A stretch of 64,000 nt of DNA, from the NCBI RefSeq assembly GCF_003945595.2, contig NW_024104998.1:4645790-4709789 (forward strand). Reading direction: 5' to 3'. The position numbers and the translations under genes are program-made. Shown here piece after piece: positions 1-11,379 of this stretch (its first letter is position 1; every line of letters starts with the position of its first letter). This DNA comes from Pipra filicauda. Its lineage: Eukaryota; Chordata; Aves; Passeriformes; Pipridae. The notes beneath the pieces are model-generated. The model had not been told where the DNA came from and made no database searches. It was given only the letters and a program-made list of their open reading frames with translations.

Positions 1-1423
1 ACACTCAGTGGGACCAGAATCCACGCAGAAAGTACAGAACACACTATGTTTCTGGTTAATGATGTTAGAATAACATCGATTTTTCTTTTAAATACTACCC
101 TGTAAATTCTACTACTACTTGGAGGGAAAAGAAAGTATAATTAGGCAGATTCTCCCGAATGTCTATAAGGCTCCCTCTAACACATAGGGGAAATACATAC
201 TTTTCTTCACACCACTTTTGTGATTTCCAGTTTTCCTTGTGCTAATTGCTATATTTAAAGACTAGATTTATATTATATTAACAGATCCAACATTCCCTAG
301 CATCTTTGGCAGTCTTTTAGATTTCCTGTTCACATTCTGTAAGCCCTAAAAGTATGTGGGTTACTTTACTGGAACAAAAGCATTTGTGCATTTGTGTTTT
401 CCTGGGACTTTGCTTGCTTCTGGTTTGGAACATGAACTGTGCAAATAATTTGTAATAGCCAAAAGGGAACTAGGCAAAAATGCAGGATCATTCAGAAAGC
501 TAATACAGACATCGAACATAGATAACCTCCTTTCCACCATGAATGTGCTGAAGGCATCTTCCTGTAAGTCATGTTCATGGGAACATCTTCAAACATAAAA
601 CTACATGCTAGGCCCCTGAGAACAGGTTCTGGAAATGAGGTAGAATTATCAATCGACATTTTTTGCTAATGCAGCACAGAAATTGTAGCAAAGTGAAACA
701 ATCACGCTATCATTGCCATCTGATTTCTGCTACTGGTGGAGGTTTAGGTATTATATACCAGTAAAGAAATATTAACTGTATTACTGATTGAAATTACACA
801 TGCTATAATCAGAATATGCACTCTAATATCATGCTGGTGTGGTTTCTGGGCAGTAGGAGATGGAAAAACCCACAGCCTGCCTGCCTCAACATTTGCTGAA
901 GTGTTAGGCTGGGGATATTGTCCCAGCTGCAGATAAACAAATAGGGGGAAAATGCAGAAATAAGCTTAGTGTGGGTGAGGGGAAAAAAGTGACTGTCTCA
1001 ATGAGAAAGTGAGGCTGTTAAGGCCCATAAGCACAATATACAAATCAAGTTTAGGAACATAGTCAGCAATCAGGCCAGAATCTGTTCTTCACAGAACTTC
1101 AAATGGGAAAGAAGATCCCAAAAAAGGAGCACTGCCTGGATGAGCAAGCTAAGGCAGCAACAGGATCTACCTTAACACTTGCAGAAGGCAAGATAAGGAG
1201 CCAAGAAGAGGAAGAGGCAGTCAGTGACACTCAGAAGAAACAGGTCAGAGCAGGTTCCCAGGCAGTCCACAAGTTCCCAGAGTGTCTATTATTGCCACAA
1301 GAGTGCTTTGGGCACAAATTCTCTCCAAAGAGTTCAGAAGTCAATAACCTGAAGAATGATTGCCCTCAGCTAGCAATAGCTAATTACAGAGACCGTTGAA
1401 GGAATTCATTGACATATGCACCA
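1..1423. other. Unique AT-rich DNA, no gene recognised
   Basis: No repeat family, RNA gene or convincing coding exon was recognised on either strand. A 98-codon open frame on the plus strand (1103-1399) is hydrophilic and Lys/Glu-rich. It has no recognisable domain, no flanking splice sites of note and no similarity I can name, so it is treated as chance. Confidence 0.6.
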
Positions 1424-1720
1424 TTTTTTTTTTTTTTTACAAAGTTGCATTTAATAACTTTACAGTTTTCCCAGACCCACCCTAAAACTTTTGAAATTCC
1501 AATAAGGATTGGACACAAAAGACCTGAAGACCCCAAAACCCTTTTGCTCCCCCCCCCAAAAAAGGTACAGTTTTGTCTCAGTTCAGTGTAGTGTTTTGTC
1601 GTTTTTATACTATCCCTTACTTTATTGTATAATCTATTTGTGAGTCAGTACAATTCTGAATAGTCTCCAATGAGAAACCAAATAAATATCTGATTTAATG
1701 GTTTCTATAAAAAAAGGTGT
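1424..1720 (-). pseudogene. Possible retrocopy 3' end: poly(A) tract preceded by ATTAAA (minus strand)
   Basis: Read on the minus strand, unique sequence ends in an ATTAAA hexamer (plus positions 1450-1455). Eleven bases later comes a run of 15 A (plus 1424-1438). That is the order expected of a polyadenylated mRNA copied back into DNA. A C9A7 tract (plus 1549-1564) lies upstream in the putative 3' UTR. No coding region could be identified upstream and the 5' boundary is unknown; 1720 is arbitrary. Avian CR1 rarely retroposes poly(A) mRNA, so retrocopies are scarce in birds. The alternative is a genuine 3' UTR or a chance A tract next to a hexamer. Confidence 0.3.
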
Positions 1721-2045
1721 TATAAGCATCCTCCTGTACTATTTGTTATCCATAACTGGGAATTGCTTTTATCACATCCTAGCATCCAGTGCAAATTTTT
1801 GTGCATGAAATTTTTAGTAAAATGGCCTAGACAGCAATAATCTAGTGTTGGACATATGTCCTAGCACTCTGAATTGGTGACAAAGAATATTTATAAACAA
1901 TGCTTAAATTACAACATGCAAGGGAGACACAAAACCTAAGCCTTGTTCTCTTCCACCAAAATACTAAGCAAGCCTTTCGGAGAATGAAAACATTGATTTC
2001 CCATGCTTTTTTCCTGACTTAGCTGCCTTTTTTTTTTTTCCCCAG

Positions 2046-2079
2046 AACTCTTTTGTCAACTTGCATTCCAAAGTTCTAC
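2046..2079 (+). other. Candidate 34-nt micro-exon (strong splice sites)
   Basis: A long uninterrupted pyrimidine tract ending in CCCCAG abuts position 2046, and a GTGAGT donor begins at 2080. The 34 bases between them are open in all three frames, which says little at this length. No partner exon could be identified nearby. In AT-rich DNA such a pairing can arise by chance, so this is recorded as a splice-signal coincidence to be tested, not a gene. Confidence 0.15.
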
Positions 2080-2303
2080 GTGAGTAAAGCCGTCCTCAGA
2101 GTGGAAACACCAGGCAGGCTGAGTCTAATGCTCCATTCTCATGCCTTTCAAAATGTTTGTGATCTTTTCCCTTTCAATCAGTTTGGAAGGAATAAAAGGG
2201 GAGAAAAGCTCCTCTTAATTGCCGATTCCATTAGTCATCAAGTGTTTCCTATCTACAGGGAATTTTCGGCACCCTGTACTTGTGCCCTGACCTGACTCAA
2301 TTT

Positions 2304-2441
2304 TCATAGAAACATGGAATGGCTTGGGTTGGGAGGGACCTTAAAGACCATCTAGTTCAAACATCCCTGCCATGGGCAGAGACACCTTTCACGAGCGGGT
2401 TGCTCAGAGCTCCATCCAACCTGGTCTTGAACACTTCCAGT
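2304..2441 (-). mobile_element. CR1 LINE fragment, 3' end
   Basis: The sequence matches the well-known avian CR1 3' UTR in reverse orientation. It starts with a decayed tail (tcatagaaacatggaatgg), then the block gggagggaccttaaagacca, a version of ctgccatgggcag, and 'cctggtcttgaacacttcca'. Only the terminal ~140 bases of the element are present, so it is a 5'-truncated copy with no coding capacity. The tail is diverged from the ATTCTATG consensus, which suggests an older insertion. Confidence 0.9.
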
Positions 2442-3121
2442 AACTTTGTGTTACATCTTGATGGTACTTAGTGTGCTGGGATTATTCAGAACACTGCACT
2501 TTTGGAAGAAGCCAACAGGCATTTCAGTGTGTGGCTGTTCATAAACACCTGAATGTACTACACCACATAATCCTAAGCATGTGCTTTACTGACAGCAGAC
2601 CTGCCTACAACTCAGATTTTAAAAACCACATCATCTGTGTGGGGACTTCCTGCCTTTCACTGCATGGTTATCCTGGACCTTTATTCTCACACTCCTACTC
2701 TGCTGCTTAGTCACAGATAACACTGCAGTTTTAGCCACATTAGTTAACCCATATTTTAATAGTTACAACCATCTATGGAAAGGAGCAGGCTTGCGGGTGA
2801 GTCCGAGATTTGCATTTGCTGTGTCATTGTGAGCAAGATTGTTCTCGTGGCTCTGGCTTCTTGTACAGAAAAACATAAAGATGCTGGAGGAAAAAAAGGT
2901 CTTCATTAATTAAAATAAATTACAAACTGAATAGTTGCCAAATCCAACCACGAATCCAAGAAATCTAACTCAAGTGTGTTTCTGAAAGATACATTAGGTA
3001 TTTTGGAGTGTTTATTTCTATCAGTCCTAATATGAGGACGCACAAACTTAAAAATAATTTTGGAAAGTATGGCATTAAAACCTTCATCTCCTTTTAAGAT
3101 TTCATGACCAGCTGGAGGCAC
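2442..3121. other. Unique DNA between two CR1 copies
   Basis: No gene or repeat recognised. The short plus-strand frame at 2471-2710 and the minus-strand frame reaching into the CR1 at 2906-3199 have no domain or splice support. Confidence 0.6.
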
Positions 3122-3338
3122 CTGGAATGAAATTTCTTCACTGAAAGTGTGGTCAGACACACAGGAATGTGCTGCCCAGGGAGGTGGTGGAGTCATCATC
3201 CCTGGAAGTGTTCAAGAAATGACTGGACATGGCACTTAGTGCTATGGTTTACTTGACATGCTGGTGTTTGGTCAAAGGTTGAACTTGAGGTCTTTTCCAA
3301 CCTTAATGATTCTATGATTTGATTCTATGATTCTATGC
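3122..3338 (+). mobile_element. CR1 LINE fragment, 3' end with ATTCTATG tail
   Basis: Sense-orientation CR1 3' region. It contains 'aaatttcttcactgaaagtg', the 'ctgcccagggaggtggtgga' block, 'catccctggaagtgttcaag' and 'aggtcttttccaaccttaat', followed by the 8-bp tail repeats attctatg (about three units, one interrupted). The tail defines the true 3' end near 3338. It is 5'-truncated with no reverse-transcriptase coding sequence left. It lies opposite in orientation to the CR1 copy about 0.7 kb upstream, and the two belong to different sequence variants of the family. Confidence 0.93.
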
Positions 3339-6300
3339 TGTTTTGCCTGGAAAGAATAATCTGTGACTGCGCTTCCCATGGGTTCAAATCACCGAGTGTA
3401 GAAGTGTAACAGGATCTATGCTCCACAGACAAAGTCAGCTTTAAAATGTGCAAGATCCATTGTAAGACTGAAGTAAAGTATTCCACATCAGGAATGAGGA
3501 AAAAAAGAGAGATAACACTGATTGCCATTTGTCCATCTTAAAGACCATTAATTGTTTAACACTTCATGGAGGAAACATACCAATTCAGGACAAGAAATGC
3601 TCTAAATTTATTGTATGTGGTTTTCCAGGTACATTGGCACAATGTAAATTATCCTCATTCTCTATATTTTATGGGATATAATTTTCCTAATCTACAAATT
3701 TAGCAATTAATCAAGGATAAATCAGATAAATACATTTTATACTCTAAATTAAACAACTAATTCTATTCTACAGTAACTATTTTGTGATCATGCCATTTCT
3801 ACAGTAAAGAATGATTAATTCTGTTTCTTACCCTACATTCATCTCCTTCTCAGGAACAGTTTTGGTTTTCTTTTAACCTGTGCTTTACAACTAAAATTTT
3901 CATTGGAACAGAAGTTAAGACCTTTAAAATCTCATTTTAAGAAGTTAGCTTTTCCATAAGGAGATTGTCTCTAACCAGCACACTACTGGCTCATCTCAGA
4001 TGGAAGGCAGATAAACACATTTGGATAACAATGTGTGAGGATGCATTTGGAGAAAGAATGCAATGCTAACACTAAATGAAAGAACTACTGCAGCCCTTAC
4101 ACAATTGGCAGATGGGAGATTCAGCTTTGACAAGTCCTTTTAAAAGTTATTAGATGGAAACGTCTAAAGAACAGTATGCCAAATTAATTAGAGGGGTTGC
4201 CATATGTAATATGTATCAATTAATTATGGTAGAACTCTATCTTTCCATCTCGATCTAGTGCTGTAAGATAAATTTGAGTAATAGGTGCAGGGTGTTAATT
4301 TTTTTTGTTTTAACATCCACTCACACTGACAGAAACTGGGATTCATTTCATTGCTTTTTCAAAACTGTAATAAGTAAACTATCCTCCAAAAGAGCTTGTA
4401 TAGGGCAGAAAAAAAGTGCAATGAGAAAAAAATTCAAACTACCTGGCATCAGATCAAATAGCCAGCAGAGCTGGAAATATACCTCAGGTCTTCAATAGCC
4501 CACTCCAGACTTGTATCATATCATTTCTCCTGCCTCATTTATTTACAGCGGTTTTCCTTTGCTGCTGCTTAACTGAATTACAGAATCCACATGAATAGCT
4601 GGGCTCACAGATTGGATATATCATTTTAATAAGAAATGTTTAAAAATTTTATTTTAATTGTCAGTGGTCATACATCTTGCACTAGCTCGCTTCCTTCTCT
4701 GAACACAAACATATGCTCCTTTCATTTCTTAAGTTACTGATCATTCATCTAAGGCTGGGGAAGGCAATAATGGCACTCATGATAACAAAAATCAATAGAG
4801 CTGTAAATAAGCTTTGCTACAGCTCCTAACAATTTTAAGTCATTCATTAGCTAGAAACATAATACCAGCCACTGGCTTTCTACACTAGTTTTTACACGTT
4901 TCCTGCAGTTGTACCCACCACCTTCTACTTATGGGTCAGAAGAGAGGACTCTGTGGACTCTGTAAAGGCAATGAACATGTTGCCAACCCTCTTACACAAA
5001 ATGTAATGATTTTGCTGAATAAACAGATGGGAAAGGATAATCAGTGTCATACAGTCACAGAGGCTTCTCTGTTTCCTTTACAACCTGTCTTTTGGATCAA
5101 ATCCCTTTTCCAAGCTCCCAGTCAGGCTTCCCAAAGGCCTCCAGGAATAACAGAATAAGTAATTTTAATAAATTCCAATCACATTTTGGCCTGTGGATGG
5201 ACAGATAAAACATTCAGGCCACAGAGTTTACACCTCTAAGATTAGAAGGCGAAACATCAGAGTGTAAAAGGACAAGGCTCCACGAGAGAAAAAGCATTTG
5301 GAAAATAAAACTGCTGCTTAAAATGTGCTAAAATGGAGACCTTGAATTTGAACCCTTTCAGAAAGACAGTGAGCATAAGGGGAATTTGACAATATCACTG
5401 GAGTATTACCGGGTAGGAGAAGATTCAAGTACTCTAAAGGTAATAAGGTCAAATACACTGTCCATGGACTGCTCCACTTTTCATTTTACCTTAAGAAAAC
5501 CAAGACACACTAGGAAGTAATGGAAGAGTGCATCAAGAGACAAGACAGGAGAGGAAAAGACACAGCATTTTGAGGTTCCCTTCCAAATTTCTGAGCAAAG
5601 TAGTTCTGCAAACCATATTCCATACCACTTAATACATTCAGTTCAGCACTTTTGATCAAGAAGCAGAACCTTGGAAAATTTCTGTTAGCAAGGAATACCT
5701 CTAATTGCCAAAATACTTATACTTCAGTTGAAATTGACATTTTTCTTCCTACAACATGAATTTCCAGCTCCTCAAATACTTTTGCAGAACAAGTTGGAAT
5801 CTACGGGGTTCAATAAATACAGTGAAAAAAATGTGAGGCATTAGAAATCCTGATAAGCTTGATGTGTTTCTCAGAAGACCATGAAAGAAAGCTGGATTTG
5901 ATTGCTTGCCAAAGAACAGAGGAAAAAGGTCTTTAAGCTAAATCTCACTGGATCAAAGATGACATCTGACCACTGAGAAACAAATGTTTTACAGTTTAGT
6001 AAGTAGCAAAAGCCTAAATAACTCCACCAGAGCACCATATATTAACACACATCTGACAACTTTGTCAAAAGGAGCTCTTGCTATTTAATCATAGAGGAAT
6101 TTTGGGCTTAGCCTCCCAGGCAGATATATAAATATTTTCTGAGAAGGAAGAAAACCTGAAATTTCTACGCAGAGTGCACACATACTTTGCTTCCCCATAC
6201 CTCTCTACACACAGTGTAAAGAGACCTGAACTGTGTCAGGTATTTTCAATTTGAGACTGAACACAAAACCTCAACTTTCTCATGTGAGACTCAGACTACC

Positions 6301-9300
6301 TGTATTAATTTAAGCTTGATGTTCACAGTGGCTGAGTTCCCTAGAACTAGGTGAATCTAGTTAAAGGGTCCAGCACTCATAAATAAATAAGCAAGTAAAT
6401 CAGACTTCCATGGCTGATCAGTCAGATTTACTACTAGACATGACAGTAGATACTTTCCCAGTGTAGCTATCCACTAGGAGCAGTTTATCTCCTAATCTGG
6501 GACTCATTTAGGGAGTTATTAAAGGGGGAAGATTTAACTTGAAGAATGTCCTTGTCCTAGATACCTACAAACACATTTATCTTGGAGCCCAGGTGCCCCT
6601 GCTAATTGGCACTGACTCTATATAGAGCCCATAAGAATATTCATAGAATTGAGAACACAATTGTAAATGATTCATGTTGCCAATCCTCAATTACCCATTT
6701 GCAGCACCATTACCATATTAAATATATGATGATATGTGCACTCTTCATTATGTTCAATGTCATCCTTTATTCTATTTATAGGTGAAAATCTGAATCTGAA
6801 ACAGACTTATCAATTTTTGGAAAGCCTTGTCATAATTTTAATGACTGAAATCTTGATCAGAGTTTGGTGAGAAAAAACAGAAAACAAAACATAACAGTTT
6901 GTCTGACTGCAAAATCATTCTATAGGCAAGACAATAGAAATACTGTTGTAAATTTATAAAAACAAATAAACATTTATTTGAACTGCTGGCATGGAGCTGT
7001 TTCTAGCATCCAAAACCTAGATTTGTGAGACCCTGTAGTATCAGTAATCCTCAGACAAGATTTCATCACAGGCAACACCCTAATACTACAAAATTTAATG
7101 TATGCACCATTTCACAATTCCTCCCACATATATCAGTGTGCATGGCTTATGCAATGTGTCTTACTTCAGAATCATCAAGTTGAAATTGCTCAGCCATATG
7201 TGGCTTGAAAATAGTTTCAGTGTGGCTCCAGTTTGGGAGATGTAGCCTGCTATTAATAAATGGTATGCCTGACAGGACAGTTGCCAGGTAACATTTTATT
7301 GGTAAGGCACAAGATTGCAGCCTACAGGCAACCTTTGGAGACTGGTTTGATAATCCTGTGACGGTCTTGTTTGAAACAGTGTAGACTGCTTCTCAGCATT
7401 CCTGTATCTGCCTGCTGGCCCAACAGTTGGCTCACAGACTACACAAAACCTGAAGATCCTGGAAAACTTCTGGTGAAAACTAAGCTCAGTACAAACAGAC
7501 TCACTTCAGCAGTGGAACTATCAGTTCGCGAAGAAGAGGGTGAGAATTAGAAAAAGTGGCATGGAAAGTCAGGTAATGGTCAAACAACAACAAAAAAATG
7601 AATCCCATGGAGAAACAAAAGTGATGGAGTATACCTCTACTTTTTGAGTTTGTGAATATTCAGTATCATCCAGCTAGATTGCATAAGTATTGTGGTAACT
7701 GCAACCTCAACATTATTTGGATAGGTACTCCTCAAATACAAGTCCAAAAAGAAGTTAAAAGTTCAGGCTCAGGAGAACCTGGAAGGCCACAGAGGATCAA
7801 GGCTAAGACAAAGCTATTTAATTCTATGAGAAAAATGTTAGATTTAGGCAAACCAACAGACACTCAAATTTTGTGGTTTTGACCTGCTTCTTATTGCTTG
7901 CTATAGTCTAATGAGGAAAAACACTTCCTTTTGAAGAAGCTTTTCTTGGTTACTATATTTTCATGGAAATCATAGGCCTGTGAAAAATCTATAACCAAAA
8001 GCCTCTTCAATAATACATTTGCTAAACAAGGGGATCCATAACCTGTTGAACAAGCTAAATAACATAGTTACTCATGTTTCCACTCTGTTAAAAGCTTTGG
8101 TTAGGCCAGTAATATGGAAAGAGGTATTCATAGGAGAAAATCAAAGACACTGCATGGTCATTCCATAGCAGTCAGCTCTGTATCATCACTGCACAGTGTG
8201 AGATGTAGGCTGAGCGATGAAGCAGAAGGGCTGGGAGGTCTAGAAACATTTCCTTGTTTCATTTTGAAGACTCTGTGGCTACGGTTGTACTAGGAAATAA
8301 TGTGGTCTGAAACCCTACCTATAAGTCAACTGTCCATTGGGAATGTGTTAGTCACCAGTCACATCAATGCCTATCTTTGATCTTCTGTTGGGAGTGATAG
8401 CTGACCCATGCCAAAGCTGTCAGGAATGAGGCTAATGGTAAAGGGCAATCACATGCTGGTCCTTTGGTCTTGCTTCATTATAAGTATGTACAGCGCCAGG
8501 GCACCCTGATATCCAGGTCCTGATGTCTGACAAGGACATCCCACTGACATCTTCAACTGTCACCCACTTGCTGTCCAGCTTCCAACACTCCCAGGTCTGG
8601 GTCCCTGGACATCTGTGTTTCTACCACTGATCGGCTGAAAAGCCATTTAAACTTCAGATCCCGTAGCCCTCCCTTGTGTCGAGACATGAAGAACCAGGGA
8701 GACTTGGAAGGCCATCATGGTTCAGGTGGGAAAACACATATTTCAGCAGCAGTCACCTCCACCCCTTCTGTGGGCATGCCTTGAGGGTACCGAATACACT
8801 TAACATCCTGCATTAGGTGTATCACTGCTGGAAGGGTGGGCAGGAAGCTTGCTACTCAAAACACAACAGGGAATACAGGTAAATAAATACGAAGAGCTAA
8901 GAGTGAGTGTGGAAATGAACTAGTTTTGACAACAGAGCAGGTTACTTTAAATACTTGATCTGAGTTAGATGCTCAGTTTCAGCAGTTATTGATGTTTGAG
9001 GACAAGGTGTGAAGACAAGAGATGAGACATTCAACCTGGCCTGCCAGCCATCCTCACAGCCTCAGGCACAGAGATGCCTCCCTCTCTTGTACACATCTCC
9101 CATTTCACTTCTGACTAACTTACAGGGCTTCCACTCATCTAGACATTTTCTTCAAACCTTTCCTTGAAATTCCTCCTGTGCATGGTATGGGGAGCCTGTG
9201 CACATACTGCACCACTGTATTGAAGCCAACAAGATAAGTTGTTTCTACAGCGAGTAGTATAACAGTTAAATACCACTAAATATGGGCTTTGGGAGCCTGC

Positions 9301-10648
9301 AAGGAGATACACAGTTAGTGTGAACATATGTACCCAAATGGATATGCTCAAACAATTGAATGCAACACATGCTAAGGCCCTATCTGCACTGTGGAAATGT
9401 GTGGCATTCAGGCTATCCCAATGTCTAGTACAGATGCAAAAACCATCACAAAGTAAAAGTGTAATCAGGGCAGGTTAATTTAGTAATGAACTCTGATTTA
9501 CTCTGAGAGCTCCACTCAGCAATTTCCAATTTCACAAAATATTCATGCATAGATATTCCTACCACTGACCTAGTTTTAGCATAAATGGTATTTAATGGAA
9601 AATGAGAGATGAGCAGTAAATATTGATAACAGAAACCGGAACAGAATGAGGAATACAAAATTAAATTTATCATAAAGAAAAAGCAGATAACCTGTTTTGA
9701 CTTTTTTTTCCTCGTACTTTTTCCCCATGTGGTGGGTGACAGGAAATCAGAAAAAGATTGTAAGAAACACCAGAAGCTTTGAAACTTTGTAGAATGGCTT
9801 GAGGGTCACAGCCATCCTCACAGCTCTCTGTAGAATTTTGATAATTTGATGCAATCTGGAAGCACTTCAGTGCCAAGGAACAGTGGCTGCCTTCCATCAC
9901 CTAAGTCTACTGATCTGTTTTCCAGGTTCAGTGATTCAGCCCTTCCTTAAGATTAATGCTATTCTTGCACTTACTCTTCTTGAGGAAGGTATTTTTATTG
10001 ACTGTGATTATGAGTGAGTGAATAATTTTAAGGAACTATTTAGCCCCATACTTACATTGTAAAATATCTGCAAGCAGATTGCAATTCCCTTCAATTTAGA
10101 ATTCAAATGTATTTGAGGCATTTTTTTCATCAGTGGATTAATCATAAATTATTTGCTGCATTTGATATTTGAACTGTGCAGTTTCACTGCATTGTTCATA
10201 CAAGTCACACAGTCTTTTCAGTCCACTTTGTGGTGCAAGATCTTCATCTGTACTAGTGTTAAACAAAAGCCCTTCGCTATTCAGGCATATTACTTCACAA
10301 TACTTTTGAAGTTACTATGGTAAACCTTTATTCTTTGGAAGCTGAAGAAGGAGGAAAGGAAGAAAGCAAGGCTGACATACTTCCTGAAAATCTGGCACAA
10401 ATATTTGGTGGAAAAATTACAAAACTGGACTTGAAAGAGAAGGCTTAAAAGGTGTAATTTAGAAATCTTATTCCAAATGTTTGTGAAGACTCCAGCACAA
10501 CTGCCTTCTAACATGGCAACATCAAAGCTCCCAGGGCACTTTCAGGTCAAAGACCTCACTTGGAGGCAAGAGATCTGCGCCTGAGCACATACGTAAGTCT
10601 CAAATGCCTCTAGGTCTGGCTATGTGCAGTCTGACTGCTCAGTGCAGT
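3339..10648. other. Long unique AT-rich stretch
   Basis: I recognise no transposable element, RNA gene or convincing exon in these 7.3 kb. All open frames are under 80 codons, without domains. A somewhat more GC-rich patch at about 8.48-8.80 kb is not a repeat I know. It could be a regulatory element or simply compositional variation. Confidence 0.55.
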
Positions 10649-10676
10649 CATCTACAGTATTTCATCTACAGTATTC
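10649..10676 (+). repeat. 14-bp tandem duplication (2 copies)
   Basis: The unit catctacagtatt(t/c) occurs twice head to tail with one difference in the last base. It is a minimal tandem duplication, probably from replication slippage, with no visible function. Confidence 0.85.
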
Positions 10677-11362
10677 AAACTACCTTGAGCAAAAACACCC
10701 TATACTTTGCTGCAATTTTTCTTTTATGTGGTATTTTTCAGGGGTTTTTGTTTGTTTTTGGTTTAGGATATTTTTAGGTTGTCAGGGTCCCATAAGAATG
10801 AATTTCCCGGTTCTGTTCCATCTCTAACACCTCCCTCTATCTCCATTGCTCTCCTGGTGAGAAAGGCACAAAGGAGGAATGGAACTGAGAGATCTTTCCC
10901 TGCCATGGGGTTGCTCTGGTGCTGTCCCCAGGGTAATGAATCTGGCTGAGAGCAAAAGCTTATTAGCTGGTGCATGCATGCTGCGACCACACTGCCTGCA
11001 AATCTGAGCAGATAAAATCTGTCTGGTGTTGGACTGAGTGATCAGAGACCTCTTAGAAATGGATCTGAAGCTGATTACGCACCAGGTAGTGAAAACTTCT
11101 ATATGGTGTGTAAGAACAGCAGAAAGGTCACAGGAAATCACAGCAGTGTAGGACCCCAACCAGGAAGCCCTACGATCACTGTGCATCGGCCTTCATTGAA
11201 GTTTGTCTCTGGACAAATCACAGATGTTTGCAGTTTGGAAGGAATCTCATCAGACTAGCTGTTAGAAAGTCATTAATACTTTAGAATAGTTGGCGATCAT
11301 CTAATTAAATTAGAGAATACTACTGCTGTGATGAGAAATTGCAATGCTAAGTTCCTTTAGAC
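10677..11362. other. Unique DNA with a 120-codon chance frame
   Basis: The minus strand is open at 10824-11186, overlapping a second frame at 10763-10990. The predicted peptide has no signal peptide, domain or compositional bias suggesting a real protein. Two overlapping frames in a locally GC-richer patch are better explained by low stop-codon density. Confidence 0.5.
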
Positions 11363-11379
11363 AAAAAAAAAAAAAAAAA
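11363..11379 (+). repeat. Poly(A) tract, 17 bases
   Basis: Uninterrupted run of 17 A. No polyadenylation hexamer stands immediately upstream on the plus strand and no CR1 or SINE body precedes it, so it is scored as a homopolymer and not a retroposon tail. Confidence 0.9.

Noticed and set aside
3378..3395. gggttcaaatc, a B-box-like word suggesting a tRNA gene
   Set aside because: No T-stem, acceptor stem or A box around it; single-motif coincidence.
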